DNA of 58,136 nt from Chloroflexota bacterium. Lineage in GTDB: Bacteria > Chloroflexota > Anaerolineae > B4-G1. The stretch spans positions 1 to 58,136 of the forward strand of contig JAAEPW010001204.1 in NCBI GenBank assembly GCA_024232355.1, read 5' to 3'. This document shows, in pieces, positions 40,559 to 49,868 of this stretch. Every line of letters starts with the position of its first letter. Position 1 is the first letter of the stretch. A program made the translations under genes and the position numbers. The notes under the pieces were generated by a model. That model saw nothing but the letters and a program-made list of their open reading frames with translations. It was not told where the DNA came from and did no database searches.

Positions 40559-41125
40559 TTATTCAATCACTGCCGCCTGTTCCATCGCCAGTACCTCTCC
40601 CCCTGCTTCAGAGGAGAGATCCAAGCGTACGTCCCCCGAAGACAGTAGGCGTGGCACATCCAGAATAATGCTCACACCATCATCCCGCTTGCCCAACCCC
40701 TTGACCACCGAGTCATCCCCGTCGTCCTTCCAATGCCGGGGCGGTGCGATGCTGCCCGGCGACATGGTCAACACATCGGTCACCCGGTCTACCACCAGGC
40801 CGGTCGGCACCGCCTGCCCTGAGCCTGTCGAAGGGTCGTCCATCTCCATCACAATGATGGTCGTCCGCTCGCCGTACTCGTGCCACGGCAGTCCAAAACG
40901 CAGCCGCATGTCCATCACCGGGATCACCTTACCCCGCAGGTTGATGACGCCCTTGATGAACTTTGGTACATCCGGCACCTCCGAGATGCGCTGCATCCCC
41001 ACGATCTCGACCACGTATGCGATGTTGACCGCGTACTCTTCGTCCTGCACCTCGAACGTGAGGTACATGTTCTCAATGTCGTCCACCTCGCTGATCGCGA
41101 ATAGATCTTTGCCTCTTTCAGCCAT
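40559..41125 (-). CDS. cheW: CheW coupling protein with an in-frame repeat insertion
   Basis: 188 aa, a single CheW domain (YLTFEVQDEEYAVNIAYVVEIV, then GVINLRGKVIPVMDMRLRFG). It links MCPs to CheA P5. Compared with the second CheW here, a loop is longer by about eight residues: VMEPNGVPTGL there, VMEMDDPSTGSGQAVPTGL here. That insert is encoded by a palindromic repeat at 40817-40838. AAGGAGG six bases before the ATG. The C-terminal region (about 130-188) is also longer than in E. coli CheW (167 aa). Confidence 0.92.
   Translation of the reverse strand: MAERGKDLFAISEVDDIENMYLTFEVQDEEYAVNIAYVVEIVGMQRISEVPDVPKFIKGVINLRGKVIPVMDMRLRFGLPWHEYGERTTIIVMEMDDPSTGSGQAVPTGLVVDRVTDVLTMSPGSIAPPRHWKDDGDDSVVKGLGKRDDGVSIILDVPRLLSSGDVRLDLSSEAGGEVLAMEQAAVIE
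40817..40838 (-). repeat. Palindromic repeat core inside cheW
   Basis: CCCTGAGCCTGTCGAAGGG and flanking bases, a core widely seen in extragenic palindromes. On the gene strand it reads DPSTGSGQA, in the same frame as the copy in cheA. It adds about eight residues to a CheW loop. Confidence 0.75.
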
Positions 41126-41242
41126 TGTTGACCTCCTTTATTTGTTGCACGTTATGCGCTACATATTGCGGATTACGGGCAACCCTTGGTTGCTTGGCGT
41201 GTTTTCCCATTCATTCTCCTCCTTTTCACCGCCAGCGAATCA

Positions 41243-43105
41243 TCAGAACTCCCCATACCCTCGCTCATCCCGATCCAACGACAGATCAATCTCGTCAATT
41301 CTCTCTTTTTTCTCGACCGAAATCACCCGCGGCTTTGCCACTGCCGGTCCACCATCGTCGCTGGCGACTTGCGCCTTGATCAACTCGGTCACCTGTCGCA
41401 GCATCTCGGGCGTCATACCGGTGACGTCAAACGTAGGCAGTTGTTGCTCCCTCAATTTAAAGCGAGATGCTTCTACCCGCAGCCTATCGGCCAGTTGGGC
41501 CAACTCGTCCGCCGTGCTGGCCAACTCCTCGCTCTGTTGGCTAGCCCCCTGCGCTCCTTGGTTTACCTGCAACATTGCATCGTTGACCTGCGTCACGCCC
41601 CGCGCTTGATCCTCGTTGGCCGCCGCGATCTCGGCCACCAGGTCCTTCACCTTGACCACATTCTCCATGATCTCGCCCAGGGCTTCTGCCGTCTCGTCGG
41701 CGATGCCGACCCCCTCCTCTACCCGGCGCCCGGCATCCTCGATCAATTCCGCTGTCTCCCGGGCGGCCTTGGCGCTCCGTTCGGCCAGGTTACGCACTTC
41801 TTGCGCCACCACCGCAAAGCCCCGCCCGTACTGCCCCGCCCGCGCCGCTTCCACAGCCGCGTTCAACGCCAGCAAGTTTGTCTGGAACGCGATCTCATCG
41901 ATCACCTTGATGATCTTGCCGATCTCTCGCGACGAAACAGCGATGGCGTCCATCGCCTTGGTCATGGCCTTCATCTTTTCCTGTCCTAAACCGGCAACGT
42001 TCGAGGTCTGGCTGACCAATTGGTTAGCCACGTTGGCACTTTCGGCGTTCGACCTCACCTGGGCATCGGTCTCTTCCAGGCTAGCAGACACCTCTTCCGC
42101 AGCAGCCGACTGTTCCTCCGCACTCGCCGCCAATGTCTCGCTGATGGCCTGGATCTGTTGTACCGACGGCACCACCTGTTCGACAACAATGTTGGTCTGC
42201 AAGATGGTACCGTTCAGTCCGCTCAGGGCTGTCTCCAGAGCATTCTTGATACGTGCAAAATCTCCCCGGTATTCGGCTTTAGGTTCGACGACCAGATCAC
42301 CCTCAGCCAGCCCCTGAGAGACCTGGACAATGTCTCCGACCACACGCCTCAAACTCGCGATCATCTGACTAAAAGCACCTCCCAACACATCCTTCTTGGA
42401 CTGGGGTGTGACATCAGTCGTCAGCTCTCCCTCGGCCAACCGTTCAGCAGCGCCCGCCATCTCTTGCTGGTAAGCGATCATCCGGCTAAACGCATTGCCC
42501 AACACGTCCGCTTCAGATTGGGGCATGATGTCAGCCGCCAGGTCACCTTGGGCCAAAAGATCAGCCGCACCCGCCATCTCTTGCAGATAGGTCGTCATCT
42601 GGGCAAAAGCGTTGCCTAGCACATCGTCGGCAGACTTGGGCGATACGTTGGCAGAGAGATCTCCGGCAGCCATTTCCCCGGCAACTGTCGCCATTCCTCT
42701 CTGGTAAGCTACGGCCTCGCGCAGGGCAGTCGCCAGTTGGCCGATCTCATCGTTGCTCTCATAGCTGGCAGTCTCGCTCAAATCACCTTGGGCAATCCGT
42801 TCAGAAACAGCGATAAGGGTTTGAATGGGCACGACGACCATGCGAAACATGGCATACAGCAACCCGATCGTGCCAATGATTCCGACGCTGAATAGAGCGA
42901 TCACATTGAAGGGAGAGAGACCGAGCATACCCAACACAAACCCCAGCTCCACATCCAATATAACGGCCAGCACAGTCACAGTCCCGAGCCTGAGGATAAT
43001 GCCACGACCAGCAAGCCATCTGACAACAAGCAGAACAAGCCCCGCAGCCGGCACAAGCAACCCAAACATAATCAAAGCATCTCGAAATATAACACTAGTA
43101 TCCAT
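41243..43105 (-). CDS. MCP without periplasmic domain, poly-HAMP
   Basis: 620 aa. Three hydrophobic segments near the N-terminus (about 8-29, 40-60, 67-90) with almost no periplasmic loop. HAMP-like modules follow in series: GDL-type turns recur at about 108, 148, 187, 226 and 269, the middle ones at an exact 39-residue spacing. The signalling hairpin ([20 protein letters not shown]) and tail (GMTPEMLRQ, then [10 protein letters not shown]) are nearly identical to those of the neighbours. It may sense a membrane or cytoplasmic cue. AAGGAG lies about 11 bases before the ATG. Confidence 0.92.
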   Translation of the reverse strand: MDTSVIFRDALIMFGLLVPAAGLVLLVVRWLAGRGIILRLGTVTVLAVILDVELGFVLGMLGLSPFNVIALFSVGIIGTIGLLYAMFRMVVVPIQTLIAVSERIAQGDLSETASYESNDEIGQLATALREAVAYQRGMATVAGEMAAGDLSANVSPKSADDVLGNAFAQMTTYLQEMAGAADLLAQGDLAADIMPQSEADVLGNAFSRMIAYQQEMAGAAERLAEGELTTDVTPQSKKDVLGGAFSQMIASLRRVVGDIVQVSQGLAEGDLVVEPKAEYRGDFARIKNALETALSGLNGTILQTNIVVEQVVPSVQQIQAISETLAASAEEQSAAAEEVSASLEETDAQVRSNAESANVANQLVSQTSNVAGLGQEKMKAMTKAMDAIAVSSREIGKIIKVIDEIAFQTNLLALNAAVEAARAGQYGRGFAVVAQEVRNLAERSAKAARETAELIEDAGRRVEEGVGIADETAEALGEIMENVVKVKDLVAEIAAANEDQARGVTQVNDAMLQVNQGAQGASQQSEELASTADELAQLADRLRVEASRFKLREQQLPTFDVTGMTPEMLRQVTELIKAQVASDDGGPAVAKPRVISVEKKERIDEIDLSLDRDERGYGEF

Positions 43106-43163
43106 CTATTACCACACTCCTTTTATCCACTCCCCTGTAAAGATTCCTCATATCCACACTCAT

Positions 43164-45617
43164 TCAGAATTCTCCGTACCCACGTTCATCCCGATCCAAC
43201 GACAGTTCGAGCCGGTCATTTCCCTCCACTACCGTCTGCGGCTCTGCCATTGCTGGTGCAGCATTGTCGATGGTACTAACCTGCGCCCTGACCAATTCGG
43301 CTACTTGCCGCAGCATCTCGGGCGTCATTCCGGCGATGTCAAACGTAGGCACTTGTTGCTCCCTCAGTTTAAAGCGGGATGCTTCTACCCGTAGCCTATC
43401 AGCCAGTTGAGCCAATTGACTCGCCGTGCTGGCTAACTCTTCACTCTGTTGACTGGCCCCCTGCGCCCCTTGGTTCACCTGCAACATCGCGTTGTTCACC
43501 TGCGTCACACCTTGAGCCTGATCCTCGCTGGCCGCCGCGATCTCTGCCACCAAGTCCTTTACCTTGATCACGTTCTCTATGATCTCTCCCAAAGCGGCCT
43601 CCGTCTCGTCCGCGATACCAACCCCCTCCGCCACCCGCCGTCCGGCATCCTCGATCAATTCCGACGTTTCCCGGGCAGCCTTGGCGCTCCGCTCGGCCAG
43701 GTTCCGCACCTCCTGCGCCACCACCGCAAAACCCCGTCCGTACTGCCCGGCCCGCGCCGCTTCTACCGCCGCGTTCAATGCCAGCAAGTTCGTTTGGAAA
43801 GCGATCTCGTCGATCACCTTGATAATCTTGCCGATCTCTTGGGAGGATATGGCGATGGCGTTCATCGCCTTGGTCATAGCCTTCATCTTTTCTTGACCGG
43901 TATCGGCGACGTTGGAAGTCTGGCTGACCAGTTGATTGGCCACATTCGCGCTCTCTGCGTTGCTCCTAACCTGGGCATCAGTCTCTTCCAGGCTTGCAGA
44001 CACCTCTTCCGCAGCAGCGGACTGTTCCTCGGCGCTCGCGGCCAGGGACTCACTGATCGCTTGGATCTGTTGCACTGCCGGCACCACTTGCTCGACGACA
44101 TTGTTGGTCTGCGAGATGGTACCGTTCAGGCCGCTCAAGGCCGCTTTCAAGGCATCCTTGATCTGCACAAAATCTCCCATATATTCCGCTTTAGGCTCAC
44201 CGACCAGATCACCTTCGGCCAACCCTTGAGAAACCTGGACAATATCCCCAATCACGCGCTTTAGACTCGCGATCATCTGAAAAAAGGCGTTCCCCAGCAC
44301 GTCATCTTTTCCTCTGATCCGCACATCGACGGTCAGATCACCACAGGCCAGTTGCTCAGCGTTAGACGCCGTCTCCAAAACGTAGGCTCGCAATTCTTGA
44401 AAAGCCCGCAACAAATCCCCGACCTCATCCCCTCGCTCCGCCCAACCGCTCTTGGTCTGGGTCTGAGTGTGTGTGACATCTCCCATCCCCAACCGCTGGG
44501 CTTGCTCCGTGGCTACCACCAGTGGTATCGAAATGGAACGTCCGGCCCAGGTACCCAAACCAACCAGCAGAACGGCGACGATGCCCGCAATCAACAGACT
44601 ATTTCTGAGGTTTTGTCTGATCGGGGCATTAACTTCGACCAAGTCCTGGTGGAGCAGGATGGTCCAGCCCAACGACTCGGCCAGGTTCCCCTCGGTGTAA
44701 TCATAAGCAACGACCGCCGGGTTCCCTTCCAGATCGTATGAATCTCCGTTCCAACCGTTCTGCCCCCCACTGATAGCAGTCATGATCTCTTCAGGCGCTT
44801 GCTGCATAAACAAACCTTCACTATGGGCATAGAGTATCTTGCCCTCTTTATCCAACAATGCCGCGTGACCGGTCTCTCCAAAATGGATATGTGAGAGAGC
44901 ATCGAACACAACCGAGATATCCACCGTGCCACGCAGCACACCAATGATGTGTCCCTCGTCATTACGCACGGGTACGCCGATATCTATGGCCCAGACCCCC
45001 GTACTCTCATCATAATCAACCTCGCTGACAGATGTGGCCCCTGCTCCACCGTCGTAAGCGCCCAGCCACCATCCTTCGTCGGCCTGCAAATAGTCGCCGG
45101 TGCGCTCGGTCATCGCCACGTTCAGCCCCTGGATATCGGTGACAAAGACCTCTACCTCCTCCGGAAATGTTTGCATAAAGCCCCTGAGATGGTCGCTGAT
45201 CTCGTTGTTGGCGATCTCGCTGACGAGCGGTTCCACGCTGGAATCCCCGTTCTTCCAGGCTTGATCCAGTCCCGCGATCTCGGCGTCCAACTCGGCCAGG
45301 TCGCGCTCAACGTAGGTCTGGTTAGCCGCTTCTACCGCCTCAATGATTGAGGGCGAGAGGGCCAACGCCTCCAGCGTACCCACACTGCCAGAGACAATGT
45401 CGGCCGAGCGCTGGAGAGCCTCGTGTCCATAACCCATCATCTCTTGGCCAATTGATTCGATCGTATTCTTGGAAAAGTTAAAATAGCTGAACATTGTCAA
45501 GACTACTACCGACAAAGTCACTACAAATAACACGATCCCCACGATCTTGCTTCCAATTTTCCAGTGGGTAGGATTAAGAGTTATCCCCCGGTTCTGCGTG
45601 TTCTGAAACCAATTCAT
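43164..45617 (-). CDS. MCP with periplasmic dCache-like sensor
   Basis: 817 aa. Membrane segments at about 21-43 and 340-362 enclose about 300 residues that read as a double Cache domain ([20 protein letters not shown] and [18 protein letters not shown] are typical Cache strands). HAMP modules follow, including one of the 45-residue type repeated in the next MCP (GLAEGD ... ALSGLNGTI). Signalling domain and GYGEF tail as in the others. dCache sensors often bind amino acids or other small molecules; the ligand cannot be read from sequence. AAGGAG six bases before the ATG. Confidence 0.94.
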   Translation of the reverse strand: MNWFQNTQNRGITLNPTHWKIGSKIVGIVLFVVTLSVVVLTMFSYFNFSKNTIESIGQEMMGYGHEALQRSADIVSGSVGTLEALALSPSIIEAVEAANQTYVERDLAELDAEIAGLDQAWKNGDSSVEPLVSEIANNEISDHLRGFMQTFPEEVEVFVTDIQGLNVAMTERTGDYLQADEGWWLGAYDGGAGATSVSEVDYDESTGVWAIDIGVPVRNDEGHIIGVLRGTVDISVVFDALSHIHFGETGHAALLDKEGKILYAHSEGLFMQQAPEEIMTAISGGQNGWNGDSYDLEGNPAVVAYDYTEGNLAESLGWTILLHQDLVEVNAPIRQNLRNSLLIAGIVAVLLVGLGTWAGRSISIPLVVATEQAQRLGMGDVTHTQTQTKSGWAERGDEVGDLLRAFQELRAYVLETASNAEQLACGDLTVDVRIRGKDDVLGNAFFQMIASLKRVIGDIVQVSQGLAEGDLVGEPKAEYMGDFVQIKDALKAALSGLNGTISQTNNVVEQVVPAVQQIQAISESLAASAEEQSAAAEEVSASLEETDAQVRSNAESANVANQLVSQTSNVADTGQEKMKAMTKAMNAIAISSQEIGKIIKVIDEIAFQTNLLALNAAVEAARAGQYGRGFAVVAQEVRNLAERSAKAARETSELIEDAGRRVAEGVGIADETEAALGEIIENVIKVKDLVAEIAAASEDQAQGVTQVNNAMLQVNQGAQGASQQSEELASTASQLAQLADRLRVEASRFKLREQQVPTFDIAGMTPEMLRQVAELVRAQVSTIDNAAPAMAEPQTVVEGNDRLELSLDRDERGYGEF

Positions 45618-45692
45618 CTTGTTCTCCTTATCTATTTGCTATTCTCAAGAGCATATCATCCTCTGCAAATTACCAAGGCGTCACAGATTTAT

Positions 45693-47726
45693 TCAGAATT
45701 CCCCATAGCCTCGCTCGTCTCGATCCAGCGGCAGTTCAAGTCCATCATCCACACCCTTTTGCTCCAGGACAACGGCTCGCGGTTGGACCACCAATGGTTC
45801 ACCGTTCCCGTCAATCATACCTTGCCCCCTGACCAACTCGGCCACCCGCTGCTCGACCATCTGGCGCAACATCTCGGGCGTCATACCCGCCATATCGCCC
45901 GCAAGCACCTGATCTTCCCGCAGCTTGAAACGGGCTACCTGGGCACGCAGCACCTCAGCCAGTTGGCCCAACTCGTCCGCCGTGGCGGCCAATTCCTCGC
46001 TCTGCTGGCTGCTGATCTGCGCTCCCTGATTCACCTGCATCATCGCGCTGCTGACCTGCGTCACGCCCCGCGCCTGCTCCTCACTAGCCGCCGCGATCTC
46101 AGCTACCAGGTCCTTTACCTTGACCACACTCTGCACAATCTCACCCAGGGCCTCCGCCGTCTCGTCGGCGATGCCGACCCCCTCCGTCACCCGGCGGCCC
46201 GTGTCCTCGATCAATTCGGCCGTTTCCCGGGCAGCCTTGGCACTCCGCTCGGCCAGGTTGCGCACCTCGTCAGCCACCACCGCAAAACCCCGACCGTGCT
46301 GTCCGGCCCGCGCCGCTTCTACCGCCGCATTCAGCGCCAGCAGATTCGTCTGGAACGCGATCTCGTCGATCACTTTGATGATCTTGCCAATCTCCCAAGA
46401 GGAAGCCGCGATGGCATCCATTGCTTTGATCATCGCCTTCATCTTTTCCTGACCGGTACTGGCGACATTCGTCGCCTGGCTGACCAACTGGTTGGCCACG
46501 TTGGCGTTCTCCGCATTGCCTTTTACCTGGGCATCGGTTTCCTCCAGGCTGGAGGCTACCTCTTCCGCCGCAGCCGACTGCTCCTCGGCGCTCGATGCCA
46601 GATGCTGACTGATGGCCTGGATCTGTTCCACCGACGGAAGCACCTGCTCGACGACGGCGTTGGTCTGCGAGATGGTGCCATTCAAACCACTCAAGGCCGT
46701 CTCCAGGGCATCCCGAATGCGGGCCAACTCCCCCCGATATTCGGCTTCCGGCACGACGCGCAGGTCACCCGCCGCCAAGCCTTGAGAGACCTGAACAATG
46801 TCCCCGATCACCTGTAACAAGTCGGCCAGAGCCATCTCCAACCCATCTCTGATCTGACCGAAATCCCCCTTGTATTCCGCCTGGGGCGTCACATCCAACC
46901 TGCCCGCCGCTAACCCATGTGAGACCTGGACAATGTCCCCGATCACTTGATCCAAGTCAGCCAGGGCTGTCTCCAAGCCATCCTTAATCTGGACAAAATC
47001 TCCCTTGTATTCCGCTTGAGGCACGACATTCAACTTGCCCGCTGCCAATCCCTGTGAGACCCGGACAATGTCCCCAATCACCCGATTCAAGTCACTCAAA
47101 GCCGTCTCCAGCCCAACCTCGATCTGGACAAAATCGCCCTTGTACTCGGCTTGAGGTGTGACGCTTAGATCACCCGTCGCCAACCCTTGTGAAATCCGGA
47201 CAATGTCCTCGATCACTATCTTGAGGTTGCCAACCATCTGGCTAAAAGCATTTCCCAATCTATCCTTTTCCGACAGCGGCGTGACACTAACCATCAGATC
47301 GCCCTGGGCCATACCATCCGCAACATCGGCCACCCCACGCAGATAGGCGATCATGTCACGAAAGGCATTGGCCAGATCACCAAACTCGTCCTGACTGGTG
47401 ATGTCTATCTGTTGATCCACATCACCTTGAGAGATGGCGATAGCCGTCGCCGCCATCTGCTTGGCAGGGTTAACGATTTGTTTGACCATCAGGTAAAGCA
47501 ATCCAGTAATAGTCGGTCCTAGAATCACCAGAGCAACACCCGCCCCTTCTGGCGTGATGCCCTCTTTTCCCAAGGCAAAAGACACGATGGAAATGAGCGA
47601 GAGACTGATTGCCAAAAGCACACCCAGACGTATCGCCACCCCTCGACGGTAGATCATGTACATTGTCAGTACTGTCATAAAAGAGCCAAATATGCTGACA
47701 GCTGTGATTAGAACATACTCATTCAT
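45693..47726 (-). CDS. MCP with tandemly duplicated HAMP modules
   Basis: 677 aa. Three N-terminal membrane segments (about 5-27, 32-53, 63-83), no periplasmic domain. After a first HAMP (about 84-140) and a second (about 140-180), four 45-residue units begin at Gly181, Gly226, Gly271 and Gly316, each with [18 protein letters not shown] and a VIGDIV core. The signalling hairpin contains the [20 protein letters not shown] tip and the usual tail ending GYGEF. The long HAMP stalk should extend or tune signal relay. AAGGAG lies eight bases before the ATG. Confidence 0.93.
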   Translation of the reverse strand: MNEYVLITAVSIFGSFMTVLTMYMIYRRGVAIRLGVLLAISLSLISIVSFALGKEGITPEGAGVALVILGPTITGLLYLMVKQIVNPAKQMAATAIAISQGDVDQQIDITSQDEFGDLANAFRDMIAYLRGVADVADGMAQGDLMVSVTPLSEKDRLGNAFSQMVGNLKIVIEDIVRISQGLATGDLSVTPQAEYKGDFVQIEVGLETALSDLNRVIGDIVRVSQGLAAGKLNVVPQAEYKGDFVQIKDGLETALADLDQVIGDIVQVSHGLAAGRLDVTPQAEYKGDFGQIRDGLEMALADLLQVIGDIVQVSQGLAAGDLRVVPEAEYRGELARIRDALETALSGLNGTISQTNAVVEQVLPSVEQIQAISQHLASSAEEQSAAAEEVASSLEETDAQVKGNAENANVANQLVSQATNVASTGQEKMKAMIKAMDAIAASSWEIGKIIKVIDEIAFQTNLLALNAAVEAARAGQHGRGFAVVADEVRNLAERSAKAARETAELIEDTGRRVTEGVGIADETAEALGEIVQSVVKVKDLVAEIAAASEEQARGVTQVSSAMMQVNQGAQISSQQSEELAATADELGQLAEVLRAQVARFKLREDQVLAGDMAGMTPEMLRQMVEQRVAELVRGQGMIDGNGEPLVVQPRAVVLEQKGVDDGLELPLDRDERGYGEF
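46677..47186 (-). repeat. 135-bp in-frame tandem repeat encoding HAMP-like units
   Basis: Three complete 135-bp units and a partial fourth, matching protein residues 181-350. Units 2 and 3 are closest to each other. One copy of the same module occurs in each of the two MCPs downstream, so the array probably grew by recent duplication. Confidence 0.8.
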
Positions 47727-47871
47727 ACTAGATGCTCCTTTTCGTCCAGTTGGGACACATTTTTATCCGGATTTTGGGCAATCAGCGACACAATGCCTAG
47801 AACACACGTCACAAAAGCAACTGCCGAAAATCCAAAATGAGCTTTGTTCGCAATTTCATTTTCGTTATCCT

Positions 47872-48954
47872 TTACACTTTTGATTTTAACGCTTCCAGTA
47901 AACGCATTGGGACCTTGTCCAAAGGCACCCTTCTCTCCGCCCCTCCCCGTTCCCACGCCGCGCGCGGCATGCCGAACACCACACTAGTACGCTCATCCTG
48001 CGAAAACGTCCGCCCTCCCGCTTGGCGAATGGCTAACAGGCCGTCAGCACCGTCACTGCCCATACCGGTCAGGATCACGGCCGCCGCGTTCCGCCCCACG
48101 TGCTGGGCCACAGAATGGAGCAACACGTCCACCGAGGGCACATGTCCCGATACCTTGTCCCCTTCCCTAAGCCTCACCCGGTACTCTCCTCCAGAGCGAC
48201 GCACCTCCATGTGGCGCTCGCCGCCGGGGGCAATCAACACCAATCCCGGTCGCACCCGGTCGCCGGTCCGTGCCTCCTTGACCTGCATCGGAGACAAATT
48301 GTTCAACCGCTCGGAAAAGCTGGTGGTGAACCCGGCCGGCATGTGCTGCACGATGACAATGCCGGGCGCGGCTGGGGGAAAGGCCGGGATGACGCGCGTC
48401 AGCGCCGCCACGCCGCCAGCCGAGGCCCCCATAGCGATCACCCGGTCGGTGGTCTCCTCCATCGCCTCACTGGGTGCGATCGGCGAGATCGGTCTCCGCA
48501 TCTTGGGGCGAGACCTGGCATAGCGGCTCACGTCTACCCTGGCAGCGGCCTTGACCCGCTCTCGTACATCGTCCATCATGGTGGGAAATTCGTCCACCAC
48601 GCCGATCCTGGGCTTGAGCACCACGTCCACCGCGCCGGCCTCCAGGGCCTCAATGGTGACCCTTTTCCCTTGCTCCGTCAAGGCACTGATCATCACCGTC
48701 GGCGTCGGGATGACGGCCATATATTTCTTTAAAAAAGTCACGCCATCCATCCGAGGCATCTCGACGTCCAGGGTAATGACGTCGGGCCGTTCCTTTAGTA
48801 GGATGTCACGCGCCACGTAGGGGTCCCGCGCAGTGCCGATCACCTCAATGTCCGGGTCTCTGGACAGTCCATTGACCAATATCTTGCGTGCCAGCGCCGA
48901 ATCATCCACCACCAGCACTCGAATCTTTTTACCTCTTTGTATTCTATTCATCAT
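47872..48954 (-). CDS. cheB: Protein-glutamate methylesterase/deamidase
   Basis: 360 aa. Receiver domain (about 10-130) with phospho-acceptor Asp in ITLDVEMP and Lys in VLKPRIG. A 30-residue linker leads to the esterase domain with the catalytic triad motifs GASAGG (Ser), QHMPAGF (His) and GMGSDGA (Asp). It demethylates and deamidates MCPs when phosphorylated. The gene starts 14 bases after cheR. ATG 48954 or 48951 could be used; the ribosome site is weak (GAG). Confidence 0.95.
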   Translation of the reverse strand: MMNRIQRGKKIRVLVVDDSALARKILVNGLSRDPDIEVIGTARDPYVARDILLKERPDVITLDVEMPRMDGVTFLKKYMAVIPTPTVMISALTEQGKRVTIEALEAGAVDVVLKPRIGVVDEFPTMMDDVRERVKAAARVDVSRYARSRPKMRRPISPIAPSEAMEETTDRVIAMGASAGGVAALTRVIPAFPPAAPGIVIVQHMPAGFTTSFSERLNNLSPMQVKEARTGDRVRPGLVLIAPGGERHMEVRRSGGEYRVRLREGDKVSGHVPSVDVLLHSVAQHVGRNAAAVILTGMGSDGADGLLAIRQAGGRTFSQDERTSVVFGMPRAAWERGGAERRVPLDKVPMRLLEALKSKV

Positions 48955-48968
48955 TCACTCGTTGCCTG

Positions 48969-49868
48969 TCACGTTTTACGATGTACCCCCGACGTCACTG
49001 CCCGCCAGCGCGTCTTGAGGGTCTGCACCGGCTCTGTCACACTGGTAAGCAGCCACCCGCCCGGTACGGTCACGTCGTACAACCGTTCCGCCAGGTCCTG
49101 TTGATGTTCCGTATCAAAATAATACAAGATGTTGCGGCACAGGATCACGTGAAAGTTTTTCCTAAAAGGCCACGGCGAACTCATCAAGTTGAGCCTGCGA
49201 AACGTACACATCTGTTGCAAACCCGGATCAACACGCCACTGATCCGACCCCGCCCGCTGAAAATACCGGTGCCGCAGGTATGGGGGTACATGCTCCAACC
49301 TTTGCTCGGCATACACCCCCCGCTCGGCTTGTTCGATCATCGCGCGGTCTATGTCGGTTCCCAGGATAGCCGCCCGGTTCCACGCCCGGCCATCCCCCAG
49401 AGCTTGGGCCAGGATCATGGCGATGGTAAACGCCTCCTCCCCACTTGAGGCAGCCGCACTCCACAAGCGCCATTGCTCGTCCGCCGGCAACGTCGGCAGA
49501 ATCTGATCCTGAAAAAACTGTAACACCCTTTCCTCACGGAAAAAGTAGGTGTGGCTGGTGGAAACGGCGCGCGCTAACTCTTTGTCTAGACCGGGAAAAT
49601 CTCCGTTTTGGAGATGCTGATCCAATTCCTTTATGCCGGAAATGCCCAACCGCCAACAAAGCTTGCTGAGGCGATTGTACAAAAGCAGATGTTTCTGTTC
49701 TGGATAATTGAGCCCGATGCGGTCATAGACCCACTGACGTACAGACAGAAAATGCCGTCGCTCATTGCGGCTCATAGTCGAAAAAGAAGCCTGTTTCTTG
49801 CCACCTGAGAACGCCAGCGAGAACGCGAATGGGGCTGAAGAAGCTCTTTGCTTTTTGTCTGGTGTCAT
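48969..49868 (-). CDS. cheR: Chemotaxis protein methyltransferase
   Basis: 299 aa. N-terminal helical domain, then SAM-binding core (RLWSAAASSGEEAFTIAMIL, ILGTDID, ILCRNILYYF). The STSHTYFFRE element is the usual CheR HxTxFFR-like motif. Its ATG overlaps the cheA stop by one base (TAATG), so translation is coupled. In the beta-subdomain, the segment before the LNL motif appears about three residues shorter than in E. coli CheR (hand alignment), which is a feature of pentapeptide-independent enzymes, although the MCPs here carry a candidate pentapeptide. Confidence 0.94.
   Translation of the reverse strand: MTPDKKQRASSAPFAFSLAFSGGKKQASFSTMSRNERRHFLSVRQWVYDRIGLNYPEQKHLLLYNRLSKLCWRLGISGIKELDQHLQNGDFPGLDKELARAVSTSHTYFFREERVLQFFQDQILPTLPADEQWRLWSAAASSGEEAFTIAMILAQALGDGRAWNRAAILGTDIDRAMIEQAERGVYAEQRLEHVPPYLRHRYFQRAGSDQWRVDPGLQQMCTFRRLNLMSSPWPFRKNFHVILCRNILYYFDTEHQQDLAERLYDVTVPGGWLLTSVTEPVQTLKTRWRAVTSGVHRKT

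Noticed and set aside
45564..46817. Long plus-strand open frames (up to 417 codons) opposite the MCP genes
   Set aside because: They are antisense to the conserved signalling domains and repeat the same way in all four MCPs; they have no ribosome site and no plausible protein character.
46677..47186. Regular repeats that might suggest a CRISPR array
   Set aside because: The 135-bp units are in frame and code for HAMP-like modules; there are no short repeats with unique spacers.
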